A stretch of 13,141 nucleotides of DNA from JAABSP01 sp011390135 (GCA_011390135.1 JAABSZ010000114.1:1-13141), one strand, 5' to 3'; positions 1 to 7,143 are shown, counted from the stretch's first letter. The notes: generated by a model from the letters alone, not told the origin. Numbers and translations are program-made.

Positions 1-27
1 AATTATGTGGGGTTATTTTGTCTTTAC

Positions 28-55
28 AGACCACGATGATTTGTGGTAACGGTCT
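28..55. promoter_or_regulatory. Inverted repeat upstream of the binding-protein gene
   Basis: Two overlapping inverted repeats lie upstream of the binding-protein gene. ACCAC (30-34) pairs with GTGGT (43-47), and the outer AGACC (28-32) pairs with GGTCT (51-55). The two pairings exclude each other. The element could be an operator or a leader structure, but I see no convincing -35/-10 pair nearby, so this is only a candidate. Confidence 0.2.
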
Positions 56-107
56 TCAGTAGTAATGTAAACTCAAATCTTTTTTTACCTGAAAAGGAGA
101 CGTGCAA

Positions 108-1721
108 ATGTACAAGAAAATGGCTCTCGGTTTGACCCTGCTTCTCTTTCTTTTGACGGGCGCTGCAATCGCGGCCGAGGAACCCAAAACCGGCGGCATC
201 CTGGTCTTTGGCCGCGGCGGCGACAGCGCCGGCCTGGACCCTGCCTACGAGACCGACGGCAACTCTTTCATGATCTGCGACAACATCTTTGACCAGCTCG
301 TGCTATATGCGGACGAATCGACCGAGATCGTTCCGGGCCTGGCCACTTCGTGGGATGTATCCGAGGATGGGAAAAAGTACACCTTCCATTTGCGGGAGGG
401 CGTGAAGTTCCATGACGGCACTGAGATGAACGCGGACGCGGTGGTCTTCTCCCTGGGCCGGATGATGAAGGAGAAGAATGTCAAATACCACAAAGCCGAC
501 TGGAAGTTCCCCGAAGAGCAGCCTGCGGCCGAGTACTGGTTGAGCATGGAGATGGACGGACTTGTGGAGTCCATCGAGGCGGTGGACAACGAGACGGTGG
601 TCTTCAACCTGAAGCGGGTGGAGGCCCCTTTTATCGCCAACATGGGCATGGACTTTGCCGCGGTCATCAGCCCCACGGCCATGCAGAAGTACGGAAGCGA
701 TTTCCGGGCCAACCCGGTGGGAACCGGCCCCTTCAAGTTCGTGGAGTGGATCAAGGATGACAGGATCGTTCTTGCGGCCAACAAGGAGTACTGGGGCGGT
801 GCGCCCTATCTGGAGAAGGTGATCTTCCGTTCCATCCCCGACAACTCGGTCCGCTTTCTGGAGCTGAAGACCGGCAACATCGACATCTGCCAGTTTCCCA
901 ACCCGGAAGACATCGAGCTGGCCGAGAATGACCCGACCATGAAGCTGGTCTCCCAGCCGGGGATGAACATCGGCTACCTGAGCTTCAACCATACCAAATC
1001 CCTGTGGCAGGACAAGCGTATCCGCAAGGGATTGGCCCATGCGATCAATCGCAAATCGATCGTGGACAACATCTACTACGGCCTGGGAACGGTCGCGAAA
1101 AACACCATCCCCCCCAACATGTGGAGCTACAACGACGACATCACACCCTACGCGTATGATCCGGAAAAGGCAAAACAACTGCTGAAGGAGGCCGGATTCT
1201 ACAAGAAGCTCAAAGAGGCGGGTCAGGAGAAGATCACCCTCTGGAGCATGCCGGTTCCCCGCCCCTATAATCCCAACGGCATGAAGGTGGGCGAGGCCAT
1301 GCAGGCCGACTTGAAGAACGTGGACATCGACGTGGAGCTGGTCACTTTCGAGTGGGGGACATATCTGAAGAGGCAGCGGAACCAGCCCGAAGAGATGGAT
1401 CTCTTCCAGCTCGGATGGACCGGCGACAACGGAGATCCGGACAACTTCCTTGCGGTGCTGCTGGACGGCCTTGCTGACCCGAATGTCCGAACACAGTGGA
1501 AGAACGAAGAATATCACGACCTCATCATGAAGGGTAAGCAGGCTCTGAACAAAGAGGAGCGCACCCGGATCTACCGGGAGGCTCAGGAGCTGATCCATGA
1601 GGAGGTTCCGATGATCAACATCGCGCACTCCCTGGTGGTCTGGCCCATGAAGAACCGGGTCATGAACTTCAAGCTCCATCCCACCGCGAGCGTGCGGATG
1701 CATCAGGTCTGGGTAAAGTAG
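108..1721 (+). CDS. Peptide/dipeptide ABC transporter substrate-binding protein (SBP family 5)
   Basis: This is the periplasmic solute receptor of the importer encoded just downstream; it captures peptides or similar solutes and delivers them to the permease pair. Residues 1-23 form a classical signal peptide (two lysines, a leucine-rich core and an AAIAA cleavage region). There is no lipobox cysteine, so the protein is predicted to be soluble in the periplasm. Family 5 hallmarks are the LDPAYETDG segment, the LATSW..SEDGKKYTFHLREGVKFHDG block and NPVGTGPFKF. The length of 537 residues is normal for DppA/OppA-like proteins. I chose ATG 108 because AAGGAGA (94-100) sits 7 bases before it; an in-frame GTG at 102 almost touches that ribosome site. 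The substrate cannot be read from sequence: peptides are the default for this family, but nickel, glutathione or oligosaccharides are also known. Confidence 0.93.
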   Translation: MYKKMALGLTLLLFLLTGAAIAAEEPKTGGILVFGRGGDSAGLDPAYETDGNSFMICDNIFDQLVLYADESTEIVPGLATSWDVSEDGKKYTFHLREGVKFHDGTEMNADAVVFSLGRMMKEKNVKYHKADWKFPEEQPAAEYWLSMEMDGLVESIEAVDNETVVFNLKRVEAPFIANMGMDFAAVISPTAMQKYGSDFRANPVGTGPFKFVEWIKDDRIVLAANKEYWGGAPYLEKVIFRSIPDNSVRFLELKTGNIDICQFPNPEDIELAENDPTMKLVSQPGMNIGYLSFNHTKSLWQDKRIRKGLAHAINRKSIVDNIYYGLGTVAKNTIPPNMWSYNDDITPYAYDPEKAKQLLKEAGFYKKLKEAGQEKITLWSMPVPRPYNPNGMKVGEAMQADLKNVDIDVELVTFEWGTYLKRQRNQPEEMDLFQLGWTGDNGDPDNFLAVLLDGLADPNVRTQWKNEEYHDLIMKGKQALNKEERTRIYREAQELIHEEVPMINIAHSLVVWPMKNRVMNFKLHPTASVRMHQVWVK

Positions 1722-1735
1722 CACAAATCGTAAAC

Positions 1736-1786
1736 GGGCGGCGAATCGGCCTTTAATAAGGGCAGATCGCCGCCCAAACTTTTTTT
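1736..1786 (+). terminator. Rho-independent terminator or attenuator between binding protein and permease
   Basis: A perfect 9-bp GC-rich stem, GGGCGGCGA (1736-1744) with TCGCCGCCC (1767-1775), encloses a partly pairable loop. A run of seven T (1780-1786) follows after AAAC. It lies 15 bases after the binding-protein stop and 16 bases before the permease start. In such operons a hairpin here typically lets most transcripts stop after the abundant binding protein while some read through to the membrane components; that role is inferred. Confidence 0.8.
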
Positions 1787-1801
1787 GTAAAGCCCCCTCC
1801 C

Positions 1802-2806
1802 ATGAAAAGATTCATCATCCACCGTCTGCTGTCACTGATCCCCACCCTTTTGGGGATTTCGATTCTGGTCTTTTTCATGATCCACCTGATTCCCGGAGAC
1901 CCTGCGGAGATGATGCTGGGAGAGCGGGCTTCGGAGCAGTCCTTAAAGGCCGTCCGGGAGCAGTTGGGGCTGGATCAGCCCCTCTATGTCCAGTACGGAA
2001 AATTCCTTGGAAGGCTGCTGCAGGGGGATCTGGGGAGGGCCCTGCGCACCAACGAAAATATCACCACCGAGATCCTCGACCGGTTTCCGGCCACGGTGGA
2101 ACTCTCCCTCATGGCCATCATCATCGCGACGATCATAGGGATGTTTGCGGGGATCGTGTCGGCCACGCGACAATACTCGATCTTCGACTATTTAAGCATG
2201 GTCGGGTCTCTGATCGGCGTCTCCATGCCGATCTTCTGGCTCGGCCTGGTGCTGATGATCATCTTCTCGGTCAATCTCGCGTGGCTGCCCCTGTCGGGCC
2301 GGCTCAGCTACCACATCCAGATCGAGACCATCACCAACCTCTATCTGGTAGATAGCATACTGACCGGCAACTGGGCCGCCTTCAAAAATGTGCTCTGGCA
2401 TCTGATCCTGCCGGCCTTCACCCTTTCGACCATTCCCATGGCAACCATATCGAGGATCACCCGCTCGAGCATGCTGGAGGTGCTGCGCCAGGACTACATC
2501 CGCACCGCGAAGGCAAAGGGATTGGCCCCCTGGGTCGTCCACTACCGCCATGCACTGAAGAATGCGATGATTCCGATCATCACCGTGGTGGGCTTGCAGT
2601 TCGGGATTCTGCTGGGGGGCGCGATTCTGACGGAGACCATCTTCGCGTGGCCCGGGATCGGGTTGTGGATCTTGAACGGGGTCTATGCCCGGGATTTCAA
2701 TGCGGTGCAGGGGGGGACCATGTTCATTGCGACCGTCTTTGTCAGCATCAATCTTGTGGTGGATATTCTGTATGCGTGGGTGAATCCTCGGATCAAGGTG
2801 AGCTGA
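1802..2806 (+). CDS. dppB: Peptide ABC transporter permease, DppB/OppB type
   Basis: First of the two transmembrane subunits that form the channel of the importer. The N-terminus (MKRFIIHRLLSLIPTLLGIS, then HLIPGDPAE) is the classic start of DppB-like permeases. About six membrane segments follow. The EAA cytoplasmic loop that docks to the ATPase lies near residues 231-262 (DYIRTAKAKGL...RHALKNAMIPI). The length of 334 residues is standard and the frame is intact. The start codon has no clear Shine-Dalgarno sequence (it is preceded by CCCCCTCCC), so translation may be weak. The partner permease would normally follow within a few bases, but here about 830 bp of toxin-antitoxin DNA intervenes. 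Confidence 0.92.
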   Translation: MKRFIIHRLLSLIPTLLGISILVFFMIHLIPGDPAEMMLGERASEQSLKAVREQLGLDQPLYVQYGKFLGRLLQGDLGRALRTNENITTEILDRFPATVELSLMAIIIATIIGMFAGIVSATRQYSIFDYLSMVGSLIGVSMPIFWLGLVLMIIFSVNLAWLPLSGRLSYHIQIETITNLYLVDSILTGNWAAFKNVLWHLILPAFTLSTIPMATISRITRSSMLEVLRQDYIRTAKAKGLAPWVVHYRHALKNAMIPIITVVGLQFGILLGGAILTETIFAWPGIGLWILNGVYARDFNAVQGGTMFIATVFVSINLVVDILYAWVNPRIKVS

Positions 2807-2839
2807 CCATAAAGCTTCAAAAGTAATCTTTTCTCGATG

Positions 2840-2867
2840 TTGCTCACTTTTTGGACGCAGATATTCG
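2840..2867 (+). promoter_or_regulatory. Possible sigma70 promoter ahead of the inserted small genes
   Basis: TTGCTC (2840-2845) and TATTCG (2862-2867) are 16 bases apart, just upstream of the antitoxin relic. Each box deviates from consensus, so the call is weak. A promoter here would help explain how genes after the insertion are still transcribed. Confidence 0.25.
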
Positions 2868-2912
2868 AGGCAGCCAGTGATCCCCAAGCCAAGAGCTGAA
2901 GGGGCGATCCAA

Positions 2913-3077
2913 ATGAAAGACATTATGGATGTTATCGCTGTTCTTGATGAGGGAGACAGGCAAAAGCTGTCGGAATTTGCGCATATTCTGATGCGGCAGA
3001 AAAAGTATGAAGAACTGAGAAAAGAGGTCGAAGCGAGAAGAACCGAGATCAGAAATGGGGAAATCCTGTCCCATTAA
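2913..3077 (+). pseudogene. Antitoxin-like small protein, probably truncated relic without a toxin
   Basis: The frame encodes 54 mostly charged, helical residues (MKDIMDVIAVLDEGDRQKL... ending EIRNGEILSH). I chose ATG 2913 because GAAGGGG lies about 8 bases upstream; an in-frame GTG at 2877 lacks this. The ending resembles the C-terminal tail of many small antitoxins, in which an xxGxxxSHEE(I/V)W-like motif follows a helix. Directly after the TAA stop the same frame reads E-I-W and then about a dozen more codons to TGA at 3113-3115. The TAA therefore looks like a mutated GAA codon. No toxin partner follows; the next genes form their own pair. It could instead be a functional short protein. 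The family assignment is inference from the motif style only. Confidence 0.45.
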
Positions 3078-3137
3078 GAAATCTGGTCGGTTCGATATCC
3101 GAATGATCCGCTATGATTAGCCAAAAAAGGGCAACCT

Positions 3138-3389
3138 ATGCTTGAAACAACAGATACGAAATTAAAAGCAGACTTTGAATCCGAAATTCAACGTTGCATT
3201 GACAACCATAACCCGCTGAAAGTCTATCGAGAAAACGGAGAGAGTTTTGTCGTCATCAGTGAAAGCGACTGGCGTTCGATTGAAGAGACAATTTACCTCA
3301 ATCAGATTCCCAGTCTGGTTCAAAGCATTCAAGAAGCTGCCAAAGAACCTCTTTCGGAAGGTACCCCATTAGAGGAACTGGATTGGTGA
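3138..3389 (+). CDS. yefM: Antitoxin, Phd/YefM family
   Basis: This 83-residue protein is the antitoxin of a type II toxin-antitoxin pair: it binds and neutralises the toxin encoded next and usually represses its own promoter. The N-terminal half resembles the Phd/YefM DNA-binding fold (NHNPLKVYRENGESFVVISESDW). The acidic tail (SEGTPLEELDW) is the toxin-binding end typical of YefM partners of YoeB. Its stop overlaps the toxin's GTG start by four bases (GTGA), the usual coupling in these modules. The gene is visibly AT-richer than the transporter genes on either side, which suits acquisition by transfer. The ribosome site (AGGGC) is modest. Confidence 0.85.
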   Translation: MLETTDTKLKADFESEIQRCIDNHNPLKVYRENGESFVVISESDWRSIEETIYLNQIPSLVQSIQEAAKEPLSEGTPLEELDW

Positions 3390-3649
3390 GCTGGTCGGTC
3401 ATATTGTCCAAACATGCCGTAAAAGATGCAAAGAAGCTCAAAAGCGCGGGTTTGAAAAATCAGGCGGAATATCTGCTGAACATCCTGAAAGAGAATCCAT
3501 TTGAAAGCTATCCGAGATATGAAAAACTGGTCGGGAATTTCGCAGGATTCTATTCCCGCCGCATCAATATCCAGCACCGCCTGATCTATTCCGTGCATGA
3601 GGAGCAGAAGGTGGTACATGTATTAAGGATGTGGTCCCATTATGAATAA
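3386..3649 (+). CDS. yoeB: Toxin, Txe/YoeB family ribosome-dependent mRNA endonuclease
   Basis: This 87-residue protein belongs to the YoeB family, whose members bind the ribosomal A site and cut mRNA, arresting growth when the antitoxin is lost. The family core is plain: GFYSRRI, then QHRLIYSV, ending in SHYE. Relative to Escherichia coli YoeB, the residues matching the catalytic E46, R65 and terminal H-Y pair are present as E46, R65, H85 and Y86, so it looks active. I chose GTG 3386, which overlaps the antitoxin stop; a TTG three bases earlier is less likely. Unusually, the stop codon lies inside the next permease gene: the frames overlap by 8 bases (3642-3649). Toxin and permease translation should therefore be coupled. 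Confidence 0.88.
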   Translation: MSWSVILSKHAVKDAKKLKSAGLKNQAEYLLNILKENPFESYPRYEKLVGNFAGFYSRRINIQHRLIYSVHEEQKVVHVLRMWSHYE

Positions 3650-4547
3650 TACCATCGCCGAAGGCCAGATCCCCCAGGGAGAAATCTCCCACAGCCCATT
3701 ATACGAGGCCATCCTGCGGCTCCGGAAGAACAAGATCGCGGTGGCCGGTCTGATCATCATTACCATATTTCTGATTATGGCGGTCTTTGCGCCCTGGCTT
3801 GCGCCCCATGATCCCCTGGAGCAATCCCTCTATTCCAAGCTAAAGCCCCCATTCTGGGCCGAGGGGGGGGAATGGAGATATCCCCTGGGGACCGATGACT
3901 TCGGCAGGGATCTGCTGAGCCGGATCATCTACGGCGCAAGGATCTCCATGATCGTCGGCCTCGTTGCCGTGGCCATCGCGCTCTTCTTCGGAACCATTTC
4001 CGGGGCAGTCGCCGGATTCTACGGGGGCTGGATCGACAACGTGATCATGCGGCTCATGGATATCCTGCTGGCCTTTCCGCCGATATTATTGGCCATTGTC
4101 ATCGTGGCCTTTTTGGGGCCAAGCCTTGAAAACGCGATGGTGGCGATCGGAGTGGTGAACATCCCCCGGTATGCCCGGATCGTTCGGGGATCGGTGATGG
4201 AGGAGTACAGCAAGGATTATGTTCAGGGGGCAAGGGCGCTCGGCGCCGGCGACTTCCGGCTCATCTTTGTCCATATCATGCCCAACTGCCTGGCCCCCCT
4301 CATCGTCCAGACCACCCTCGGCTTTGCCTCGGCCATTCTGGAGGCCGCGGCCCTCAGCTTTCTGGGCCTCGGGGCACAGCCCCCCACGCCGGAATGGGGC
4401 GCGATGCTGGCCAATGGCCGGGCCCTGATCCTGCGGGCATGGTGGGCAGTCACCTTTCCGGGGCTGATGATTCTGTTTGCGGTACTGGGATTCAACCTTC
4501 TGGGAGACGGGCTCAGAGACGCCCTTGACCCCCGGCTGCGGGAGTAG
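3642..4547 (+). CDS. dppC: Peptide ABC transporter permease, DppC/OppC type
   Basis: Second channel subunit of the importer, partner of the permease at 1802. It has the DppC layout: a short cytoplasmic N-terminus, a first membrane helix (about residues 31-51) followed by FAPWLAPHDPLEQ, the periplasmic YPLGTDDFGRDLLSRIIYGAR signature, then further helices. The ATPase-docking EAA loop starts near residue 192 (DYVQGARALGAGD...HIMPNCLAPL). The C-terminus GLRDALDPRLRE is characteristic. The length of 301 residues is complete. ATG 3642 lies within the end of the yoeB-like toxin gene; AAGGA (3625-3629) is a distant ribosome site, so re-initiation from the toxin frame may drive translation. The ATPase gene follows after 9 bases. 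Confidence 0.93.
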   Translation: MNNTIAEGQIPQGEISHSPLYEAILRLRKNKIAVAGLIIITIFLIMAVFAPWLAPHDPLEQSLYSKLKPPFWAEGGEWRYPLGTDDFGRDLLSRIIYGARISMIVGLVAVAIALFFGTISGAVAGFYGGWIDNVIMRLMDILLAFPPILLAIVIVAFLGPSLENAMVAIGVVNIPRYARIVRGSVMEEYSKDYVQGARALGAGDFRLIFVHIMPNCLAPLIVQTTLGFASAILEAAALSFLGLGAQPPTPEWGAMLANGRALILRAWWAVTFPGLMILFAVLGFNLLGDGLRDALDPRLRE

Positions 4548-4556
4548 AAAGATATC

Positions 4557-5546
4557 ATGACAGAGCAACAACAACCGCTGTTGAACGTCGAAAACCTGAA
4601 GACCTATTTCTTCACGGACCGGGGAACAGCCAAAGCCGTGGATGATGTGAGCTTCAAATTGATGCCGGGCCAGACCCTTTCGGTGGTGGGGGAATCGGGC
4701 TGCGGAAAGAGCGTGACTGCCCTTTCTGTCATGCGCCTAATCCCGGAGCCGCCGGGACGGATCGTCGAAGGAAAGATCACCTTCAACGGAAAAGACCTTG
4801 TCAAGCTTCCGGAAAAGGAGATGCGCAAAATCCGGGGCAACCAGATCTCCATGATCTTCCAGGAGCCCATGACCTCCCTGAACCCGGTCTTCAAAGTCGG
4901 GTTTCAGATCGGGGAGGTGCTGCGCCTCCATCAGAGATTGGAAAAGAAGGAGGCCAGAGCCAGAACCATAGACCTGCTGCAGAAGGTGGGCATCCCCTCC
5001 CCGGAAAGCCGTGCCGACAACTACCCGCACCAGATGAGCGGCGGAATGCGCCAGCGGGTGATGATAGCAATGGCCCTCGCGTGCGACCCGCAGGTGATCA
5101 TCGCAGACGAGCCGACCACAGCCCTGGATGTGACCATCCAGGCCCAGATCCTGGAGCTGATGCGGGAGCTGAGCCGCTCCACCGGAACTTCGGTGCTGCT
5201 CATCACCCATGATCTGGGGGTGGTGGCCGAGACCGCGGAGCAGGTGGTGGTGATGTATGCCGGCCGGATCGTGGAGGAGGCCGATGTCAAATCCCTGTTC
5301 AATTCCCCGCTGCACCCCTACACCCGGGGCCTGATGCGCTCCATCCCCGGGGAGACGGCCCAAACCCGGGCCAGACTCGAAGCCATCCCGGGCGTGGTCC
5401 CCAGTCTTCTGGGGCTGCCCATCGGATGCAAGTTCAACGACCGGTGCAGACACGCGTTTGACCGGTGCTTTGAAGAGGAGCCCTGGCTGATTCTGCCCAA
5501 AGAGGGCCATCCGGTGCGCTGCTGGCTCTATGAGGAGGGAAAATGA
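4557..5546 (+). CDS. dppD: Peptide ABC transporter ATP-binding protein, DppD/OppD type
   Basis: One of two ATPases that power the importer on the cytoplasmic face. Motifs in order: Walker A GESGCGKS (residues 45-52), Q-loop in IFQEPMTSLNP, ABC signature MSGGMRQR (160-167), Walker B IIADEP (181-186) with D-loop, and switch histidine H218 (LLITHDL). The C-terminal oligopeptide-transporter extension carries four cysteines spaced C-X5-C-X6-C-X17-C (from GCKFNDRC). In several Opp/Dpp ATPases this pattern binds a [4Fe-4S] cluster; cluster binding here is inferred. The length of 329 residues is typical. The stop overlaps the next start by ATGA, so the two ATPases are co-translated. Confidence 0.94.
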   Translation: MTEQQQPLLNVENLKTYFFTDRGTAKAVDDVSFKLMPGQTLSVVGESGCGKSVTALSVMRLIPEPPGRIVEGKITFNGKDLVKLPEKEMRKIRGNQISMIFQEPMTSLNPVFKVGFQIGEVLRLHQRLEKKEARARTIDLLQKVGIPSPESRADNYPHQMSGGMRQRVMIAMALACDPQVIIADEPTTALDVTIQAQILELMRELSRSTGTSVLLITHDLGVVAETAEQVVVMYAGRIVEEADVKSLFNSPLHPYTRGLMRSIPGETAQTRARLEAIPGVVPSLLGLPIGCKFNDRCRHAFDRCFEEEPWLILPKEGHPVRCWLYEEGK

Positions 5547-6538
5547 CCCCGCTGATTCGCCTTGAGAACGTCAAGAAGTACTATCCGGTCACGGGCGCGG
5601 CCATCGGAACCGCATCGGGAACCGTCAAGGCCGTGGACGGGATCGACCTGCAGATCATCCCCGGCGAAACCCTCGGATTGGTCGGAGAGAGCGGCTGCGG
5701 CAAATCGACTTTGGGACGCCTCATCCTCCGGCTGGAGCATCCGACCCAAGGGGCGATTCTCTTCAAGGAGAAGGATATCCTCAAGCTTTCGGAACGGGGA
5801 ATGAAGCCCCTGCGCCGGGAGATGCAGATCATCTTTCAGGACCCCTACTCCTCCCTCAACCCCCGGCAGACCATAGGCCGGATCATCGGCGAAGGGCTCT
5901 TGATCCACAAGGTGGGAACCAAAGAGGAGCGGACCGAGCGGGTGCGCCATCTCATGGAGATTGTGGGGCTGAGGCCCGAACTGATCAACCGGTATCCCCA
6001 CGAGTTCTCCGGGGGACAGCGTCAGCGGATCGGATTTGCAAGAGCCCTTGCCCTGCAGCCGGAGCTGATCATCTGCGACGAGCCGGTCTCCGCACTTGAT
6101 GTCTCGATCCAGGCCCAGGTGATCAACCTGCTGATGGATCTCCAGGAGGAGTTCGGCCTCACCTACCTCTTTGTCTCCCACGACCTCTCAGTGGTGCGCC
6201 ACATCAGCGACCGGGTCGCGGTGATGTATCTGGGAAGGCTTGTCGAGCTGGCCGAGAAAATGGCCCTCTATGCCGAACCCAAGCACCCCTATACCCAGGC
6301 ACTGCTGGAGGCCGCGCCCGTAGCCAGGGCCGAGGGGAAAAAGGAGCGCAAGGGATTGAGCGGAGACCTACCCAGCCCGTTGAATCCGCCCCGGGGCTGC
6401 CACTTCCATCCCCGGTGTCCCCATGTGATGGATATCTGCCGAAAGGAGATCCCATCTTTTATGGAAAGGGAGGGCCGGCGGGTCCGCTGTTTTCTCTATG
6501 GAGAGGAGATTTCCGAACGGGACGCATCATCGGAATAA
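5543..6538 (+). CDS. dppF: Peptide ABC transporter ATP-binding protein, DppF/OppF type
   Basis: Second ATPase of the importer, forming a heterodimer with the preceding DppD-type protein. Motifs seen: Walker A GESGCGKS (48-55), Q-loop IFQDPYSSLNPRQT (strongly OppF-like), signature FSGGQRQR, Walker B LIICDEPVSALDV and switch region FVSHDLSVVRH. The C-terminal extension also has four cysteines (C-X5-C-X6-C-X16-C, from CHFHPRC), so both ATPases may carry an iron-sulfur cluster. It starts within the upstream stop (ATGA overlap) after a strong GAGGAGGGA ribosome site. The length of 331 residues is complete. It is the last transporter gene; a toxin-antitoxin pair follows on the same strand after 88 bases. 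Confidence 0.94.
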   Translation: MTPLIRLENVKKYYPVTGAAIGTASGTVKAVDGIDLQIIPGETLGLVGESGCGKSTLGRLILRLEHPTQGAILFKEKDILKLSERGMKPLRREMQIIFQDPYSSLNPRQTIGRIIGEGLLIHKVGTKEERTERVRHLMEIVGLRPELINRYPHEFSGGQRQRIGFARALALQPELIICDEPVSALDVSIQAQVINLLMDLQEEFGLTYLFVSHDLSVVRHISDRVAVMYLGRLVELAEKMALYAEPKHPYTQALLEAAPVARAEGKKERKGLSGDLPSPLNPPRGCHFHPRCPHVMDICRKEIPSFMEREGRRVRCFLYGEEISERDASSE

Positions 6539-6549
6539 GTCTCTCGATA

Positions 6550-6583
6550 AAATACTTTTATGTATTGTAAGGCAAAAGTATTT
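6550..6583. promoter_or_regulatory. Perfect 10-bp inverted repeat, candidate TA operator
   Basis: AAATACTTTT (6550-6559) and AAAAGTATTT (6574-6583) are exact reverse complements separated by 14 bases, about 45 bases before the antitoxin start. No T-run follows and the stem is AT-rich, so it is a poor terminator. Its placement fits an operator bound by the antitoxin or TA complex. A sequence resembling a -10 box (TAATAT, 6598-6603) lies just downstream. Confidence 0.45.
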
Positions 6584-6626
6584 GTCAGCGAAGCCTTTAA
6601 TATCAAAACGAATGAGGAGCCACTGT

Positions 6627-6875
6627 ATGGAGCAGATGATGAGCAAAGACGAAATCGTTCAGGAGATCAGAAGGTTGAGCGTAATCGACCGGCTGAATAT
6701 CGTGACGGATATCTGGGATGAAATAAAAGAATCACGGGAACTGGAGCCCATTTCGGAGGATGACAGGGCTCTTCTTCTCAACAGGCTTGAAAACTACCGG
6801 GCAAATCCGGATTCCGCTACGGACTGGACAGATCTGAAACAAGAGATCCGGAACCGATATGCTCAAAAAAGTTGA
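6627..6875 (+). CDS. Antitoxin of addiction module (unstable antitoxin family)
   Basis: This 82-residue acidic helical protein is the likely antitoxin for the toxin encoded next. It has the style of the 'addiction module protein' family (PF09720-like): an N-terminal helix ending RRLSVIDRLNIVTDIWDEI, a DDRALLLNRLENYRANP segment typical of the family, then the WTDLKQEIRNRY tail. I chose ATG 6627 because GAGGAG (6614-6619) sits 7 bases upstream; the frame is open farther upstream, into the end of the ATPase gene, but that part has no family character. It overlaps the toxin frame by 17 bases. The sequence is AT-richer than the transporter operon before it. Family members commonly repress their own promoter together with the toxin. 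Confidence 0.83.
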   Translation: MEQMMSKDEIVQEIRRLSVIDRLNIVTDIWDEIKESRELEPISEDDRALLLNRLENYRANPDSATDWTDLKQEIRNRYAQKS

Positions 6876-7143
6876 ATTTGCCGAAGAGGCAACGCATGAA
6901 TTCCGGGAATCGGTCCGATGGTACGAATCAAGAGCGGAAGGTCTCGGCCTGCGATTCTCGGATGAGCTGGACAGTACTCTTGAGAGAATAAGGCTCAACC
7001 CCTCTTTGTACCGCAGGGTAGCCGGAGACATCCGAAGAATCCAAATGAACCGGTTTCCGTATTCGGTATTTTACGCTACAGAGGGTGATACTCTCGTCGT
7101 TCTCCGCATATTCAACAATAAAAGAAAACCTTTGCAGTGGTAG
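6859..7143 (+). CDS. Toxin, ParE/RelE superfamily
   Basis: This 94-residue protein has the compact ParE/RelE toxin fold signature: an N-terminal strand and helix (VEFAEEATHEFRESVRWYESRAEGLG), a central RRIQMNRFPYSVFYA and a terminal VVLRIFNNKRKPLQW. The RFPY-(x)-(I/V)-FY and (H/N)-x-(R/K)-(R/K)-x-P-x-x-W pattern is typical of the toxins partnered with this antitoxin family. Superfamily members either poison DNA gyrase (ParE) or cut mRNA on the ribosome (RelE); sequence alone does not decide which. Its start lies inside the antitoxin gene (17-base overlap), giving coupled translation. It ends only 13 bases from the stop of a convergent gene, with no clear terminator between. Confidence 0.83.
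   Translation: MLKKVEFAEEATHEFRESVRWYESRAEGLGLRFSDELDSTLERIRLNPSLYRRVAGDIRRIQMNRFPYSVFYATEGDTLVVLRIFNNKRKPLQW

Noticed and set aside
102..107. GTG at 102 as the binding-protein start
   Set aside because: It lies only one base after the AAGGAGA ribosome site; ATG 108 has proper spacing and begins a normal signal peptide.
303..1724. 473-codon - strand frame opposite the binding-protein gene
   Set aside because: It mirrors a GC-rich coding region. The sense strand has a signal peptide and full SBP family motifs, and the antisense product has no recognisable features.
2192..2923. 243-codon - strand frame opposite dppB
   Set aside because: The product is charged and His/Asp-rich without motifs, and the sense frame is a complete permease.
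3091..3117. TTCGAT...TATGAT as a promoter for the YefM-like gene
   Set aside because: The -10 box is good, but the spacing is only 15 bases and the -35 is poor. It is not strong enough to list.
2900..3650. Insertion sequence or integron cassette as the vehicle of the TA insertion
   Set aside because: I looked for terminal inverted repeats, target duplications, attC-like structures and transposase fragments around the TA genes and saw none that convinced me.
6498..6626. Upstream extension of the second antitoxin into the end of dppF
   Set aside because: The extra residues look random and overlap dppF. ATG 6627 has GAGGAG at good spacing and matches the usual family length.
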